Positions 1-8,132 of a stretch of 64,000 nucleotides of DNA are shown in pieces. Source of the DNA: Gordoniibacillus chartarius (GTDB lineage Bacteria > Bacillota > Bacilli > Paenibacillales > NBRC-103111). Where the stretch lies: contig NZ_JBHLWN010000045.1 in assembly GCF_042432825.1 (NCBI RefSeq), positions 3,555 through 67,554 on the forward strand. Reading direction: 5' to 3'. Numbering within the stretch: position 1 is the first letter of the stretch; each line of letters begins with the position of its first letter. The notes under the pieces are model-generated. The model was not told the origin of the DNA. It saw nothing but the letters and a program-made list of their open reading frames with translations, and did no database searches. The position numbers and the translations under genes are program-made.

Positions 1-1323
1 GCATACTGGCGCGGTAATTCGAATAACAAGATGCTGCAGCGCATTTACGGAACGGCGTTTCCGAAGAAAGCGCAGCTGGACGAGCATCTGGAGCTGCTTG
101 AAGAAGCGAAGAAGCGCGACCACCGTAAGCTCGGCAAAGAGCTGGGCATGTTCACCTTCTCGCGCGAGGTCGGCCAAGGCTTGCCGCTCTGGCTGCCGAA
201 CGGCTCCAAGCTGCGCCGCGTGATGGAGCGCTACATCGTCGATCTGGAAGAAAAGCTCGGGTACGATCACGTTTATACGCCGGTGTTGGCCAACGTTGAG
301 CTGTATAAAACGTCCGGCCACTGGGAGCATTACCATGAGGATATGTTCCCTGTGATGCAGCTCGATAACGAAGAGCTGGTGCTGCGCCCGATGAACTGTC
401 CGCACCATATGATGGTGTTCAAGAGCGAAATGCGCTCTTACCGCGACCTTCCGGTACGAATTGCCGAGCTCGGCACGATGCACCGCTACGAAATGTCCGG
501 CGCTTTGACCGGGCTGCACCGCGTGCGTGCGATGACGCTGAACGACGCTCACATTTTCTGCCGTCCGGATCAGATCAAGGAAGAGTTCGCCCGTGTCGTC
601 AACCTGATTCGTCAAGTATATGAAGACTTCGGGATTAAGGATTACCGTTTCCGTTTGTCGTACCGCGATCCTAACGATAAAGAGAAGTATTATAACGACG
701 ATGCCATGTGGGAGATGTCGCAGCGCATGCTGCGCGAGGTTGTCGAAGAGCTCGGGCTTCCGTTCTACGAAGCGGAAGGCGAAGCGGCATTCTACGGACC
801 GAAGCTCGACGTACAAATCAAGACGGCTCTCAAGAAGGAAGAGACGCTCTCGACCGCACAGCTCGACTTCCTGCTGCCGGAGCGCTTCCAGCTCGAATAC
901 ATCGGCGAAGACGGACAGAAGCATCGTCCTGTCGTTATCCACCGCGGCATTATTTCCACGATGGAGCGCATGACTGCATTCCTTCTGGAAAATTTCGCGG
1001 GTGCGCTGCCGACATGGCTGTCGCCGGTTCAAGCGAAGGTGCTGCCGGTATCGCCGGCGTTCGAGGCTTACGCTCGCGAAGTAACGGAAAAGCTGCAGCG
1101 GGCGGGAGTCCGCGTGGAAGCGGACCTGCGCAACGAAAAGCTTGGTTATAAAATCCGCGAAGCACAGCTGGAGAAAATCCCGTATATGCTCGTCTGCGGC
1201 GAGGCCGAAGTACAGAACGGCACGCTGTCGGTGCGCAAACGGGGCCAAGGCGACTTGGGCGCGCAAAGCACGGAAGATGTCATCAAGCTGATTGCGGACG
1301 AAGTAGCGAATAAAGTCGTATAA
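1..1323 (+). CDS. thrS: Threonine--tRNA ligase, 5'-truncated by window edge
   Basis: This gene charges tRNA-Thr with threonine in the cytoplasm. The reading frame is open from base 1, where the codons read AYWRGNSNNKMLQ, the well-known end of motif-1 approach in ThrRS. The gene therefore starts upstream, and the ATG at 31 is internal. What remains (about 440 codons of the usual ~640) is the class II catalytic core: the RPMNCPHH zinc-site/motif 2 region, YRDLPVRIAELGTMHRYE, the motif 3 stretch near VIHRGIISTMERM, and the C-terminal anticodon-binding domain (PVSPAFEAYAREV onward). The N-terminal TGS and editing domains lie outside the window. A terminator follows directly. Any T-box leader would be upstream and cannot be seen. 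Confidence 0.97.
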   Translation, partial: AYWRGNSNNKMLQRIYGTAFPKKAQLDEHLELLEEAKKRDHRKLGKELGMFTFSREVGQGLPLWLPNGSKLRRVMERYIVDLEEKLGYDHVYTPVLANVELYKTSGHWEHYHEDMFPVMQLDNEELVLRPMNCPHHMMVFKSEMRSYRDLPVRIAELGTMHRYEMSGALTGLHRVRAMTLNDAHIFCRPDQIKEEFARVVNLIRQVYEDFGIKDYRFRLSYRDPNDKEKYYNDDAMWEMSQRMLREVVEELGLPFYEAEGEAAFYGPKLDVQIKTALKKEETLSTAQLDFLLPERFQLEYIGEDGQKHRPVVIHRGIISTMERMTAFLLENFAGALPTWLSPVQAKVLPVSPAFEAYAREVTEKLQRAGVRVEADLRNEKLGYKIREAQLEKIPYMLVCGEAEVQNGTLSVRKRGQGDLGAQSTEDVIKLIADEVANKVV

Positions 1324-1337
1324 ATCAAAGAATGAAG

Positions 1338-1377
1338 CTCTGGAGGCGGATAATTTCCGTTTCCGGAGTTTTTTTTA
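1338..1377 (+). terminator. Terminator of thrS
   Basis: CTCTGGA (1338-1344) pairs with TCCGGAG (1362-1368), with one G-U pair and an inner GCGGA/TCCGT pairing. A run of eight T follows at once. It sits 15 bases after the thrS stop. Confidence 0.85.
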
Positions 1378-1468
1378 TTGCATGAAAATCGGCATACATA
1401 TAGTACGGCCCAGCGGGGGAATCTACTATTGAAGCTCTGTAAAGTATAAACGGAAAGGAAATTGGACA

Positions 1469-1489
1469 ACCTCCTATAGTAGGGGAGGT
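1469..1489 (+). promoter_or_regulatory. Small hairpin covering the ribosome site of the 3D-domain gene
   Basis: ACCTCC (1469-1474) is complementary to GGAGGT (1484-1489), which is the Shine-Dalgarno sequence of the gene starting at 1500. The loop is nine bases. Pairing would hide the ribosome site, but the stem is short and may have no role. Confidence 0.4.
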
Positions 1490-1499
1490 ATCGAATTTT

Positions 1500-2174
1500 A
1501 TGGAAATCGGAATGAGCATTACCAAGTGGTTCGGTATGCTGCTGCTTACGGTGATGGGGGGAACGAGCGTCGACCGCGATCTGGTCGCCTCGAATCATCA
1601 GCAGACAACGCCGGTACCTGCAATTGTCAGGGAACAAACACTGCTCGAGGATGAAGTAAAACCGGTAATTGCCTACGAGAAGCCGGATCTGCCGGAACGG
1701 GAATCGTCGCCGGAGACGTCGCGCAAGGTTGCCGTCAATTACAAGCTGGTGCCAAAGCTTAACAAAGATGCGTTACAATCATATAAGGCAGTGGAAGTCG
1801 TTGCTACAGGCTATTATGCAGGCAAAGAGTCGACAGGGAAGGCGCCGGGGCACCCGGAATACGGAATCACGTATTCGGGCGTGAAAGTTAAACGCGACGA
1901 ATATGCGTTTTCCACCGTTGCTGCGGATCCGAAGGTGTTTCCGATTGGCACGGTACTTTATATTCCAGGGTACGGCTATGGGATTGTAGCGGATACGGGC
2001 AGCGCGATCAAAGGGAAGAAAATCGATTTGTACTTCGATACGAAGGATCAGGTGTTCCGTGAATGGGGCAAGAAGACGGTTACCGTACTGGTCGTCAAGA
2101 AGGGCGAAGGCAAGCTGACCGAAGTGATGATGAATGAGCTGCAGAACGAAATTTTGAATACACCTGCCATTTAG
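1500..2174 (+). CDS. 3D domain-containing exported protein (YocH/YuiC-like)
   Basis: A 224-residue protein. It has a weak N-terminal hydrophobic segment (about residues 9-22, WFGMLLLTVMGG), a disordered spacer rich in P, E and K, and a C-terminal 3D domain (about residues 96-205). That domain shows VVATGYYAG, the conserved FPIGTVLYIPGYG and VADTGSAIKGKKIDLYF, with the Asp residues that name the family. 3D domains form the MltA-like double-psi barrel found in resuscitation and lytic-transglycosylase-type cell-wall enzymes, so a peptidoglycan role outside the membrane is likely. The ATG at 1500 follows GGGGAGGT at 1482-1489. The ATG at 1512 is a possible alternative start. The gene is a single unit between two terminators. 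Confidence 0.85.
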   Translation: MEIGMSITKWFGMLLLTVMGGTSVDRDLVASNHQQTTPVPAIVREQTLLEDEVKPVIAYEKPDLPERESSPETSRKVAVNYKLVPKLNKDALQSYKAVEVVATGYYAGKESTGKAPGHPEYGITYSGVKVKRDEYAFSTVAADPKVFPIGTVLYIPGYGYGIVADTGSAIKGKKIDLYFDTKDQVFREWGKKTVTVLVVKKGEGKLTEVMMNELQNEILNTPAI

Positions 2175-2190
2175 GCGGGTGTTTTTTTTG
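2159..2190 (+). terminator. Terminator of the 3D-domain gene
   Basis: ACACCTGCC and GGCGGGTGT flank the TAG stop codon, so the hairpin overlaps the end of the gene. A run of eight T follows. Confidence 0.85.
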
Positions 2191-2424
2191 GCTTGTTAAG
2201 TAAAGGGGGGGGCTAAAGTGCCCGGTATTATCGCCATGTCGAAGGCCGCTGGGATTTAACAAAATTAACGCCTTCAAAGCCGCTTAATTCAGGAACCCGA
2301 CCACAGGACCTTGCAGTTCGCAGCAAAGCGGCATGCAGCCAAAGGCCTGGTGTTGGCTTTGCAGCAATTACCACTGATGAAAACTAACGCTGCAGTACAT
2401 CATAGTACCGGGGAGGTGATTGAG
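2191..2424 (+). other. Long leader or spacer with no recognised feature
   Basis: These 234 bases lie between a strong terminator and the tiny gene at 2425. I see no convincing gene or known riboswitch fold. The promoter of the small gene should be here. I could not place a clear sporulation sigma-factor promoter: CATCATA at 2398-2404 resembles a -10 but lies too close to the ribosome site. Confidence 0.3.
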
Positions 2425-2532
2425 ATGGCAAAGAAAAAGAAACAACAACTTCAAGACACTGAATTTGCTGCGGAAGCAGTGAATGTGACAACCGAGCCAG
2501 CTAACGCACCTAAGGCCGGTAAAACGAAATAA
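2425..2532 (+). CDS. Putative minimal gamma-type small acid-soluble spore protein
   Basis: A 35-residue protein starting at the ATG after GGGGAGGTGATTGAG (2411-2424). It opens MAKKKKQQLQ, is rich in Q, A and T, and contains DTEFAAEA. That resembles the TEFASET element of gamma-type SASPs (SspE), where the germination protease cuts after the Glu. Gamma SASPs are amino-acid stores in the spore core and do not coat DNA. The protein is far shorter than SspE (84 residues, two repeats) and would carry a single repeat. The assignment rests on this short motif and the composition, so it is inference. A clear terminator follows. Confidence 0.55.
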   Translation: MAKKKKQQLQDTEFAAEAVNVTTEPANAPKAGKTK

Positions 2533-2567
2533 GCGCTAAAACCTTACACATATGCAAGCTTGAACAC

Positions 2568-2595
2568 GGGAGAAGCGCCGCTTCTCCCCTTTATT
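2568..2595 (+). terminator. Terminator of the SASP-like gene
   Basis: GGGAGAAGCG (2568-2577) is followed by its complement CGCTTCTCCC (2579-2588) and then TTTATTTT. Confidence 0.85.
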
Positions 2596-2684
2596 TTGCA
2601 TAAAGTAGTATTCAAACGGCCCTGATTGTAGTAAAATAAGAGCATTGTTAAGTTATATGACGTGTGGGAGATAGGTGAGTTCTC

Positions 2685-3056
2685 ATGATAACTTCAGCGA
2701 TGTCAAACGATCAGCCGCTAAAGTGGACGAAACGAAAAGCTGCCGACGTATACCCGTTCCTGGAGACGTATATTGCTCGTAAAGAGCAAGCCATCGCCGA
2801 AATTGAGCAGGTTGTGGCCCGTTACGAGAAGAAGCGCCTGATGGAGGATCGCGCTTATCAAGCCATGTCTCCGCTCCGCCGGATGATTAGCGGCAAGAAG
2901 CCGGATCATCATTTGGCCGTGGAATATATTCATTATGTGAAGAAGCCGATGGAGCAGGTGAAGCGGCTGCGCGCCGAGGTTGAACAGGCTAAGGCGATAT
3001 TGACGCAATCCCAGCCGCATGACGATGTGCATGTGCCGGAGGACTTAGGATCGTAA
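2685..3056 (+). CDS. Conserved hypothetical protein, coiled-coil type
   Basis: A 123-residue soluble, charged protein that I cannot assign to a named family. Residues about 30-60 (ARKEQAIAEIEQVVARYEKK) and 85-110 (YVKKPMEQVKRLRAEVEQAK) are long amphipathic helices likely to pair as a coiled coil. There is no signal peptide or membrane segment. The start at 2685 follows GGAGATAGGTGAG. An in-frame ATG at 2700 is possible. It is a single gene with its own terminator and converges with amt. Confidence 0.75.
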   Translation: MITSAMSNDQPLKWTKRKAADVYPFLETYIARKEQAIAEIEQVVARYEKKRLMEDRAYQAMSPLRRMISGKKPDHHLAVEYIHYVKKPMEQVKRLRAEVEQAKAILTQSQPHDDVHVPEDLGS

Positions 3057-3079
3057 CAAGCATACCGAAGGATGGATGT

Positions 3080-3125
3080 AACCTTGCCCGGGCGTTGATA
3101 ACGCTCGCTGCAAGGTTATTTTTGT
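3080..3125 (+). terminator. Terminator of the 2685-3056 gene
   Basis: AACCTTGC (3080-3087) pairs with GCAAGGTT (3110-3117), followed by ATTTTTG. Confidence 0.75.
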
Positions 3126-3129
3126 TCGT

Positions 3130-3162
3130 AAAAAAAAGCGCCCTCTCCGGGGGAGAAGACGC
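3130..3162 (-). terminator. Terminator of amt
   Basis: Read on the minus strand, GCGTCTTCTCC and GGAGAGGGCGC form an 11-bp stem with two U-G pairs and a CCC loop. A run of seven T follows. It starts eight bases after the amt stop. Confidence 0.85.
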
Positions 3163-3169
3163 CGTGCGG

Positions 3170-4471
3170 TTAAGGCTTGAGATCGGATTTGAGCGTGCCG
3201 AGATCGAGGAACCCGTCTTCGGTGCTGTAGGCCGGTACGCCGTGAATGCCGACGTCGAGGCCGACCAGCTCCTCGTCGCGGGACACGCGCAGCGGCGTCA
3301 GCTTGCCGATCCATTTGCAAGCGATCCACGTGGCGGCAAAGCCCCAGATACAGCAAATGAGCAGGCCAAGCGCCTGTGCGCCGAGCAGCGACCAGCCGCC
3401 GCCGTAGAACAGTCCGGCATAGCCTTGGCCGACATTCGCCGTCAGCTCCGGCATCGCGAACAGGCCGACGGCAAGCGTGCCGATGGAGCCGCTGACGCCG
3501 TGCACCGCAAACGCGCCGACTGGATCGTCGATACGGCGAGATTCAAGAAATTCGGTAGCGAACACCATGGCAATGCCGCAAACGATGCCGATACCGATGG
3601 CGACGATGTCGGAGACGAAGGCACAGCCGGCCGTGATGCCGACCAGGCCCGCCAATGCCCCGTTGATGACCATCGGCGGATCCGCCTTGCGGTAGCGCAG
3701 CATCGTAAACAGAATGCAGGTGGCCGAGCCGGCGGCTGCCGCCAGCATTGTTGTTACCGCAATATGTCCGATGGAGCTGTTCGTGGCGCTGAGCGTAGAA
3801 CCGGAGTTGAAGCCGAACCAGCCGAACCAAAGAATGAAGGCGCCGACCGATGCAAGCGGCAGGTTGGACGGAGGGACGATATTCACCGATCCGTCGGAGC
3901 CGAACTTGCCGATTCGCGGACCGACGAGTATGGCCGCCGCCAGGGCGGAGAAGCCGCCCAGAGCGTGAATGACGGCCGAGCCGGCGAAGTCGATCATGCC
4001 GAGCTTGCCGAGCCAGCCGCCGACGCTCCATACCCAGTGGCCGGCGATCGGATATATCAGTCCGGTCATGACGATCGTATACAGGATATAGGCCCGGAAA
4101 TTGATGCGTTCGGCTACCGCGCCGGATACGATCGAGATAACGGCGATGACGAAGGCGCTTTGAAACAGCCAATACGTTTCCTTCGATATCGTCAGATTAA
4201 TGTGGGACAGGTCCCCGTTAAGCAGAAACCCGCTAGTACCGATGATGCCGAAGGCGTCTTTGCCGTACATGAGTGCGAAACCGAAGAAGTAGAAGATAAG
4301 AGCGCCGAAGGCGATGTCGACGAAAACCTTCATAATAATGCTTACCGCGTTTTTTTGCCGGACGAAGCCGGCCTCGAGCAGAGCGAAACCGCCTTCCATC
4401 AGCAGAATCATTGCAGCCGTTAATACAACCCAGATCGTATCAAGACCGCTTGCAAGCGTCTCCAGGCTCAT
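3170..4471 (-). CDS. amt: Ammonium transporter (Amt/MEP/Rh family)
   Basis: A 433-residue membrane channel that brings ammonium into the cell for glutamine synthetase. It has the eleven hydrophobic segments of the family. The paired pore histidines are visible in DFAGSAVIHALGG and in FAVHGVSGSIGT. Other family signatures are GGFALLEAGFVRQKN at the N-terminus and GWFGFNSGS. The C-terminal tail after the last helix is complete, so gating by a PII protein is possible, but no glnK/glnB gene is next to it. ATG follows GGAAGGGG. The promoter and a GlnR/TnrA-like box lie directly upstream (4526-4579), which fits nitrogen-limitation control. Confidence 0.96.
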   Translation of the reverse strand: MSLETLASGLDTIWVVLTAAMILLMEGGFALLEAGFVRQKNAVSIIMKVFVDIAFGALIFYFFGFALMYGKDAFGIIGTSGFLLNGDLSHINLTISKETYWLFQSAFVIAVISIVSGAVAERINFRAYILYTIVMTGLIYPIAGHWVWSVGGWLGKLGMIDFAGSAVIHALGGFSALAAAILVGPRIGKFGSDGSVNIVPPSNLPLASVGAFILWFGWFGFNSGSTLSATNSSIGHIAVTTMLAAAAGSATCILFTMLRYRKADPPMVINGALAGLVGITAGCAFVSDIVAIGIGIVCGIAMVFATEFLESRRIDDPVGAFAVHGVSGSIGTLAVGLFAMPELTANVGQGYAGLFYGGGWSLLGAQALGLLICCIWGFAATWIACKWIGKLTPLRVSRDEELVGLDVGIHGVPAYSTEDGFLDLGTLKSDLKP

Positions 4472-4525
4472 GATTTGGCCCCTTCCACCGGATGATAGCT
4501 AACATGAATAAAGCTGTTGACACCA

Positions 4526-4555
4526 ATTATACGGGGGTGTCGAAGAAACTGTCAA
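4526..4555 (-). promoter_or_regulatory. Sigma-A promoter of amt
   Basis: On the minus strand a perfect TTGACA (4550-4555) and a perfect TATAAT (4526-4531) are separated by 18 bases. Transcription should begin near 4519, about 48 bases before the amt start. Confidence 0.85.
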
Positions 4556-4562
4556 TAAAATG

Positions 4563-4579
4563 CGTAAGATAAAGTGACA
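4563..4579 (-). promoter_or_regulatory. GlnR/TnrA-type operator upstream of amt
   Basis: On the minus strand this reads TGTCACTTTATCTTACG, one mismatch from the consensus TGTNA-N7-TNACA. Its centre is about 52 bases upstream of the expected start point, where TnrA-type activators are known to sit in Bacillus. Activation of amt under nitrogen shortage is the inference. Confidence 0.65.
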
Positions 4580-4787
4580 ATGAAGGCTTAATATTCGGAT
4601 TTTCTGTATTATATGACGTATCGTGTTAGATATAAAATCAGTCTCGGGACCGATTCCCGCCTCCACCCCTCGTCTCTTCTCAAGAGCGGGTTGATTCGGT
4701 ACACTGAAGCTACAGTACAAATCGTTCAAGACCGGGCCCAACCGAATCGATTTCCGGAGCCGGTCACACGTCATCGGAGGGAATAAC
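4580..4787. other. Divergent intergenic region between amt and liaF
   Basis: No gene is seen here. It must contain the promoter of the lia operon. An AT-rich stretch near 4600-4640 (GTATTATATGAC, GATATAAAATC) is the likeliest place, but I cannot assign -35 and -10 elements with confidence. Confidence 0.4.
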
Positions 4788-5900
4788 ATGCTGCAGCGCG
4801 TCTTTATAGGATTGTTGCTGGTTGGCGCCGGCGTTTTGTTTTTGCTGAATCAGACCGGGCTGATTACGATTAATATCGGCGAGCTTTTGCGCACCTACTG
4901 GCCTGTGTTTATTATTATCGCGGGGGTAAACGGTATGCTCGCCTCTCTGCGTTACGGATGGAGTGCGGCGATTTGGAACGTGGTCGTATGCGGGGTCGGC
5001 GTTATTTTCCTGCTGCATAATCTGGGAATCACGGGCTTGTCCATCGGAGAGATGTTCGCTTATTTGGGTCCTGTGGCGCTTATCCTGTTCGGGTTAAGCG
5101 TCATGTTCAAGCCGTCCTCTTCCGCCCCTCCATCTCCTCCAGTGGTGGATAAAGAGGGCGGCGATTTCAGGCACCCTGACCGTTCTTACTATGATATTTA
5201 CGGGGAGGAGCCCCCAAGCATCGACGGGAAGACGGACACGCCAAAAGAAGGCTGCAGCGAGAACAACAAGGAGAATCCTAAGGAGAGCCGTGAGGAGATT
5301 CCAAAGGAGACTCAAAGGGAGATTCATAAGCAGATTCATAAAGACAGCTTTAAAGCGGATATGGAGAATTGGAAAAATCAGCTCAAAGCGGCCAAATGGG
5401 AGCATAAAAAAGCCCGCCACGCTTGGAAGGAAGATTGCCGTAATTGGCGCCACTACCAGCGTCAGTACGAAAACGAGCATAAGCACGAGTACATTAATAC
5501 GTTCGGGCCCGGCCATGGGGCGGCGCAGCACAAGTCCGGCTTCATCGGCGACGTCGTGCTGGGTAAAGATTATTGGGAGCTGCAGCCGATGACCATATCC
5601 CACTTTATCGGCGATACGCTGATCGACCTGACGAAGGCGACCGTCCCTTACGGCGAGACGAAGATTGTCGTGTCGGCGTTCATCGGGGATGTGAAGATGC
5701 TCGTACCTGCTGATCTTGACCTGGAAATCTCCGTAAGCGCCTCGTCCTTCATCGGCGATATGCACGTGCTGGACCGTCACGAAACGGGGATGATGAGAAA
5801 CCTGAGAACAGAGTCCGCAAGCTATGACGAAGCCGAGCGGAAAATCAAGCTGATCGTAAGCTCCTTCATCGGCGATGTCGTCGTACGGAAGGTGGGCTGA
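4788..5900 (+). CDS. liaF: LiaF-like membrane regulator of envelope stress
   Basis: A 370-residue membrane protein matching LiaF/VraT, the inhibitor of LiaS in the lipid II-cycle stress response. The N-terminus has about four transmembrane helices (residues 5-105, beginning RVFIGLLLVGAGVLFLLNQTG). A highly charged linker follows (residues about 125-225, rich in K, E and repeated KE). The C-terminal beta-solenoid domain carries the motif SFIGD five times (for example SFIGDVVLG, HFIGDTLID, AFIGDVKML, SFIGDMHVL, SFIGDVVV). The ATG follows CATCGGAGGGAATAAC. The long charged linker is bigger than in Bacillus subtilis LiaF (about 240 residues). It is the first gene of liaF-liaS-liaR. Confidence 0.92.
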   Translation: MLQRVFIGLLLVGAGVLFLLNQTGLITINIGELLRTYWPVFIIIAGVNGMLASLRYGWSAAIWNVVVCGVGVIFLLHNLGITGLSIGEMFAYLGPVALILFGLSVMFKPSSSAPPSPPVVDKEGGDFRHPDRSYYDIYGEEPPSIDGKTDTPKEGCSENNKENPKESREEIPKETQREIHKQIHKDSFKADMENWKNQLKAAKWEHKKARHAWKEDCRNWRHYQRQYENEHKHEYINTFGPGHGAAQHKSGFIGDVVLGKDYWELQPMTISHFIGDTLIDLTKATVPYGETKIVVSAFIGDVKMLVPADLDLEISVSASSFIGDMHVLDRHETGMMRNLRTESASYDEAERKIKLIVSSFIGDVVVRKVG

Positions 5901-5901
5901 C

Positions 5902-6957
5902 GTGAGGCTGGTGCTGAGACGAATTCGCGAATTTAATATGAAATGGCGGCTTATGGTGTATTTCTTTACGGCGAGCTTGCTCGCCGTAGCCTGCGTGTGG
6001 GTCGCCTTCCAATATTATAGAGATCAGCTTACCCGCGGCGATGTGCAGCTTGGGGTGTTCGCCGCGATTGTGTGCGCCGGTCAAGTAGTGGGCTATATTG
6101 CTGCCAAATGGATGCAGCGGAAAATCGATCTGCTGCACGTTGCGATCATCGAGCTGTCCAAAGGCAATTTCACGAACCGGATTCCGATTGAACCGAACGA
6201 TCCGTTCCAGCAAATCTTCAGCGAATACAACCGGATGGCCAGGTCGCTTGGCGATCGCATGCAGCTGCTGCAGAAGCTTGGCGGGGACAAGGCTTTGGCC
6301 GAATACGCATCTACGGAAGCGGCAGTCATGGAGGAGCGGCGCCGGCTTGCCCGCGATCTGCATGATACGGTAAGCCAGGAGCTGTTTGCTATGCATATGT
6401 CCGCATCTTCGCTGCCGAAAGTGCTGGAGCGCAATCCGGACGCCGCCGCAGGACTGATGGATCAGTTGATCCGTATGTCTCATCACGCCCAGAAGCAAAT
6501 GCGCGGATTGATCGCTCAGCTGAGGCCGATCGAGCTTCACGACAAATCGCTGCAGGAGGCGCTGGATATGTGGTTCCCGGAATATTGCCGAACGAATGAG
6601 CTGCAGGGTCAGCTGGATGTGAACGTGAACGGTGAGCTTCCGGAGGCTATGGAGCAGCAATTATTTCTAATTATACAAGAGAGCATGGCGAATATCGTCA
6701 AGCACGCTTCGGCTACGCAAGTGACGCTGCAGCTTCAGGATCACGGGCATCAATACGTGCTTCTCGTGCTGGATAACGGCAAAGGGTTTGCCAAGAGCGA
6801 CCTGCCTTCGGCATCGCACGGACTGAGCACGATGCGGGAACGCGCACAGAAGCTGGGCGGCGATGTGGAGATCGTCAGCCGGATCGGCAGCGGTACGACG
6901 GTACGGGTGCGCATTCCGAAGTTCCCGGACAATGAAACGGAGAGGACGAACGAATAG
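5902..6957 (+). CDS. liaS: LiaS-like sensor histidine kinase (NarL/HisKA_3 type)
   Basis: Membrane kinase of the lia system that phosphorylates LiaR. I prefer the GTG at 5902, one base after the liaF stop and behind AAGGTGGG. The frame extends back to 5875 inside liaF, and an ATG at 5938 also exists. Two transmembrane helices enclose a very short outer loop (VYFFTASLLAVACVWVAFQYY and LGVFAAIVCAGQVVGYIAA), as in intramembrane-sensing kinases. A HAMP region follows. The HisKA_3 phospho-acceptor is in RRRLARDLHDTVSQELFAMH, and the ATPase domain shows DNGKGF and HGLSTMRERAQKLGG. It overlaps liaR at the TAGTG junction, implying translational coupling. Confidence 0.93.
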   Translation: MRLVLRRIREFNMKWRLMVYFFTASLLAVACVWVAFQYYRDQLTRGDVQLGVFAAIVCAGQVVGYIAAKWMQRKIDLLHVAIIELSKGNFTNRIPIEPNDPFQQIFSEYNRMARSLGDRMQLLQKLGGDKALAEYASTEAAVMEERRRLARDLHDTVSQELFAMHMSASSLPKVLERNPDAAAGLMDQLIRMSHHAQKQMRGLIAQLRPIELHDKSLQEALDMWFPEYCRTNELQGQLDVNVNGELPEAMEQQLFLIIQESMANIVKHASATQVTLQLQDHGHQYVLLVLDNGKGFAKSDLPSASHGLSTMRERAQKLGGDVEIVSRIGSGTTVRVRIPKFPDNETERTNE

Positions 6958-7628
6958 TGATGGATACGGCGAGTGTGAAAGTGATGATTGTTGACGACCA
7001 CGATATGGTGCGTACCGGGCTGCGTACGTATATGATGCTGGAGCCGTCGCTGGTTATAGCGGCGGAAGCGGGCAACGGTAAGGAAGCGCTTCAAAAGCTG
7101 GAGTCGATGACGCCGGAGGAGCGGCCCGATGTGATGCTCGTCGATTTGATGATGCCGGTCATGGACGGGATTGAAACGACGAAAGAAGTAACGAGACTAT
7201 ACCCCGGCATCCGCGTCGTCATGCTGACCAGCTTCCTGGAGGAGGCGAAGGTCGTGCAGGCGGTGGAGGCAGGGGCGTTCAACTATGTGCTGAAGACGGT
7301 TTCTTCCGACCAGCTGGTGGACACGGTGCTGAGCGCGGCGCGCGGCGTTCCGGTCATGAATTCGGAGGTGTCGCTTGCCTTGACCCGCGGTTTAAGGCAG
7401 CGTACGGCTCCGGGGGAAACGGACGACTTGACGGCGCGGGAGAAGGAGGTGCTGCTCTTGATCGCGGAAGGCAAAACCAACAAGGACATTTCCGAGGAGC
7501 TTCATATCAGCATTAAAACCGTGAAAACGCATGTCAGCAACTTGCTGATGAAATGCGAGCTCGAGGATCGGACGCAGCTCGCTATCTACGCGCACAGGAA
7601 GGGCTGGATGGACAAAGCGGGCAATTGA
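6957..7628 (+). CDS. liaR: LiaR-like response regulator (NarL/LuxR family)
   Basis: Transcription factor of the lia system. The receiver domain (residues about 8-125) has the acidic pocket VDDHD and the phospho-acceptor Asp in DVMLVDLMMPVMDG. Thr/Ser and Lys follow in VVMLTSF and VLKTVSSD. The C-terminal LuxR helix-turn-helix (about 160-220) reads LTAREKEVLLLIAEGKTNKDIS and ISIKTVKTHVSNLLMK. The start is the GTG at 6957 overlapping the liaS stop, or the adjacent ATG at 6960. Its targets are not obvious here. In Bacilli LiaR activates its own operon and liaIH-type genes. Confidence 0.93.
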   Translation: MMDTASVKVMIVDDHDMVRTGLRTYMMLEPSLVIAAEAGNGKEALQKLESMTPEERPDVMLVDLMMPVMDGIETTKEVTRLYPGIRVVMLTSFLEEAKVVQAVEAGAFNYVLKTVSSDQLVDTVLSAARGVPVMNSEVSLALTRGLRQRTAPGETDDLTAREKEVLLLIAEGKTNKDISEELHISIKTVKTHVSNLLMKCELEDRTQLAIYAHRKGWMDKAGN

Positions 7629-7704
7629 CACATAAACAGCCAGCTGCGGGGGAAGCCTACTCTCCATAATAGGCCGGATTCCGGCATACAGGAGGAGCCT
7701 GGGC

Positions 7705-8118
7705 ATGAAACCGCTGCAATCCCGTTTGGAGCATCAAGAAGAATCGTTCGACCGTGTCCGCGACGTGCTGACCGGCTTTCAATTTAACATCGGAGGCAAC
7801 TGGGACTACGAGCACGGCTACTTCGACCGTTCTCTGGACGAGGCGCATAAAGTGTTTCTGCGCATCCCGTTCCAAGCGACGCGCGGAGTGATCGATGCGG
7901 AAAGCGCGCAGACCGGGGCCCGCGTAGAGCTGGGGCAGCCGTTCGTTCTGAAGCATGTGTATAATGAAGGCCTCGACCCGGAGGCGGAAGTGGAAGTGAT
8001 GGGCGGGCTGGTCGACCAATTCTCGGCTCCGCTCGACCCGGATGCCGAAGTGGAGCAGAAGTGGGTCACGCAGGCTTCACAGCTTTTGGAGCAAGTGGAA
8101 GCGGAATTTTTGCAATAA
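7705..8118 (+). CDS. YugN-like family protein
   Basis: A 137-residue soluble protein matching the YugN-like family of Bacilli, whose function is unknown. Recognisable parts are GGNWDYEHGYFD, then KVFLRIPFQATRGVID and ARVELGQPFVLKHVYNEGLD. There is no signal peptide, and the protein is strongly acidic. ATG follows CAGGAGGAG with good spacing. It lies downstream of liaR in the same direction with 76 bases between them and no clear terminator, so some read-through is possible, but no functional link is evident. Confidence 0.8.
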   Translation: MKPLQSRLEHQEESFDRVRDVLTGFQFNIGGNWDYEHGYFDRSLDEAHKVFLRIPFQATRGVIDAESAQTGARVELGQPFVLKHVYNEGLDPEAEVEVMGGLVDQFSAPLDPDAEVEQKWVTQASQLLEQVEAEFLQ

Positions 8119-8132
8119 AACCGAATCTTTTA

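Noticed and set aside
3095..4423. 442-codon open frame opposite amt
   Set aside because: It lies entirely antisense to a clear ammonium transporter, encodes a charge-heavy peptide without family features, and arises from GC-rich codon use.
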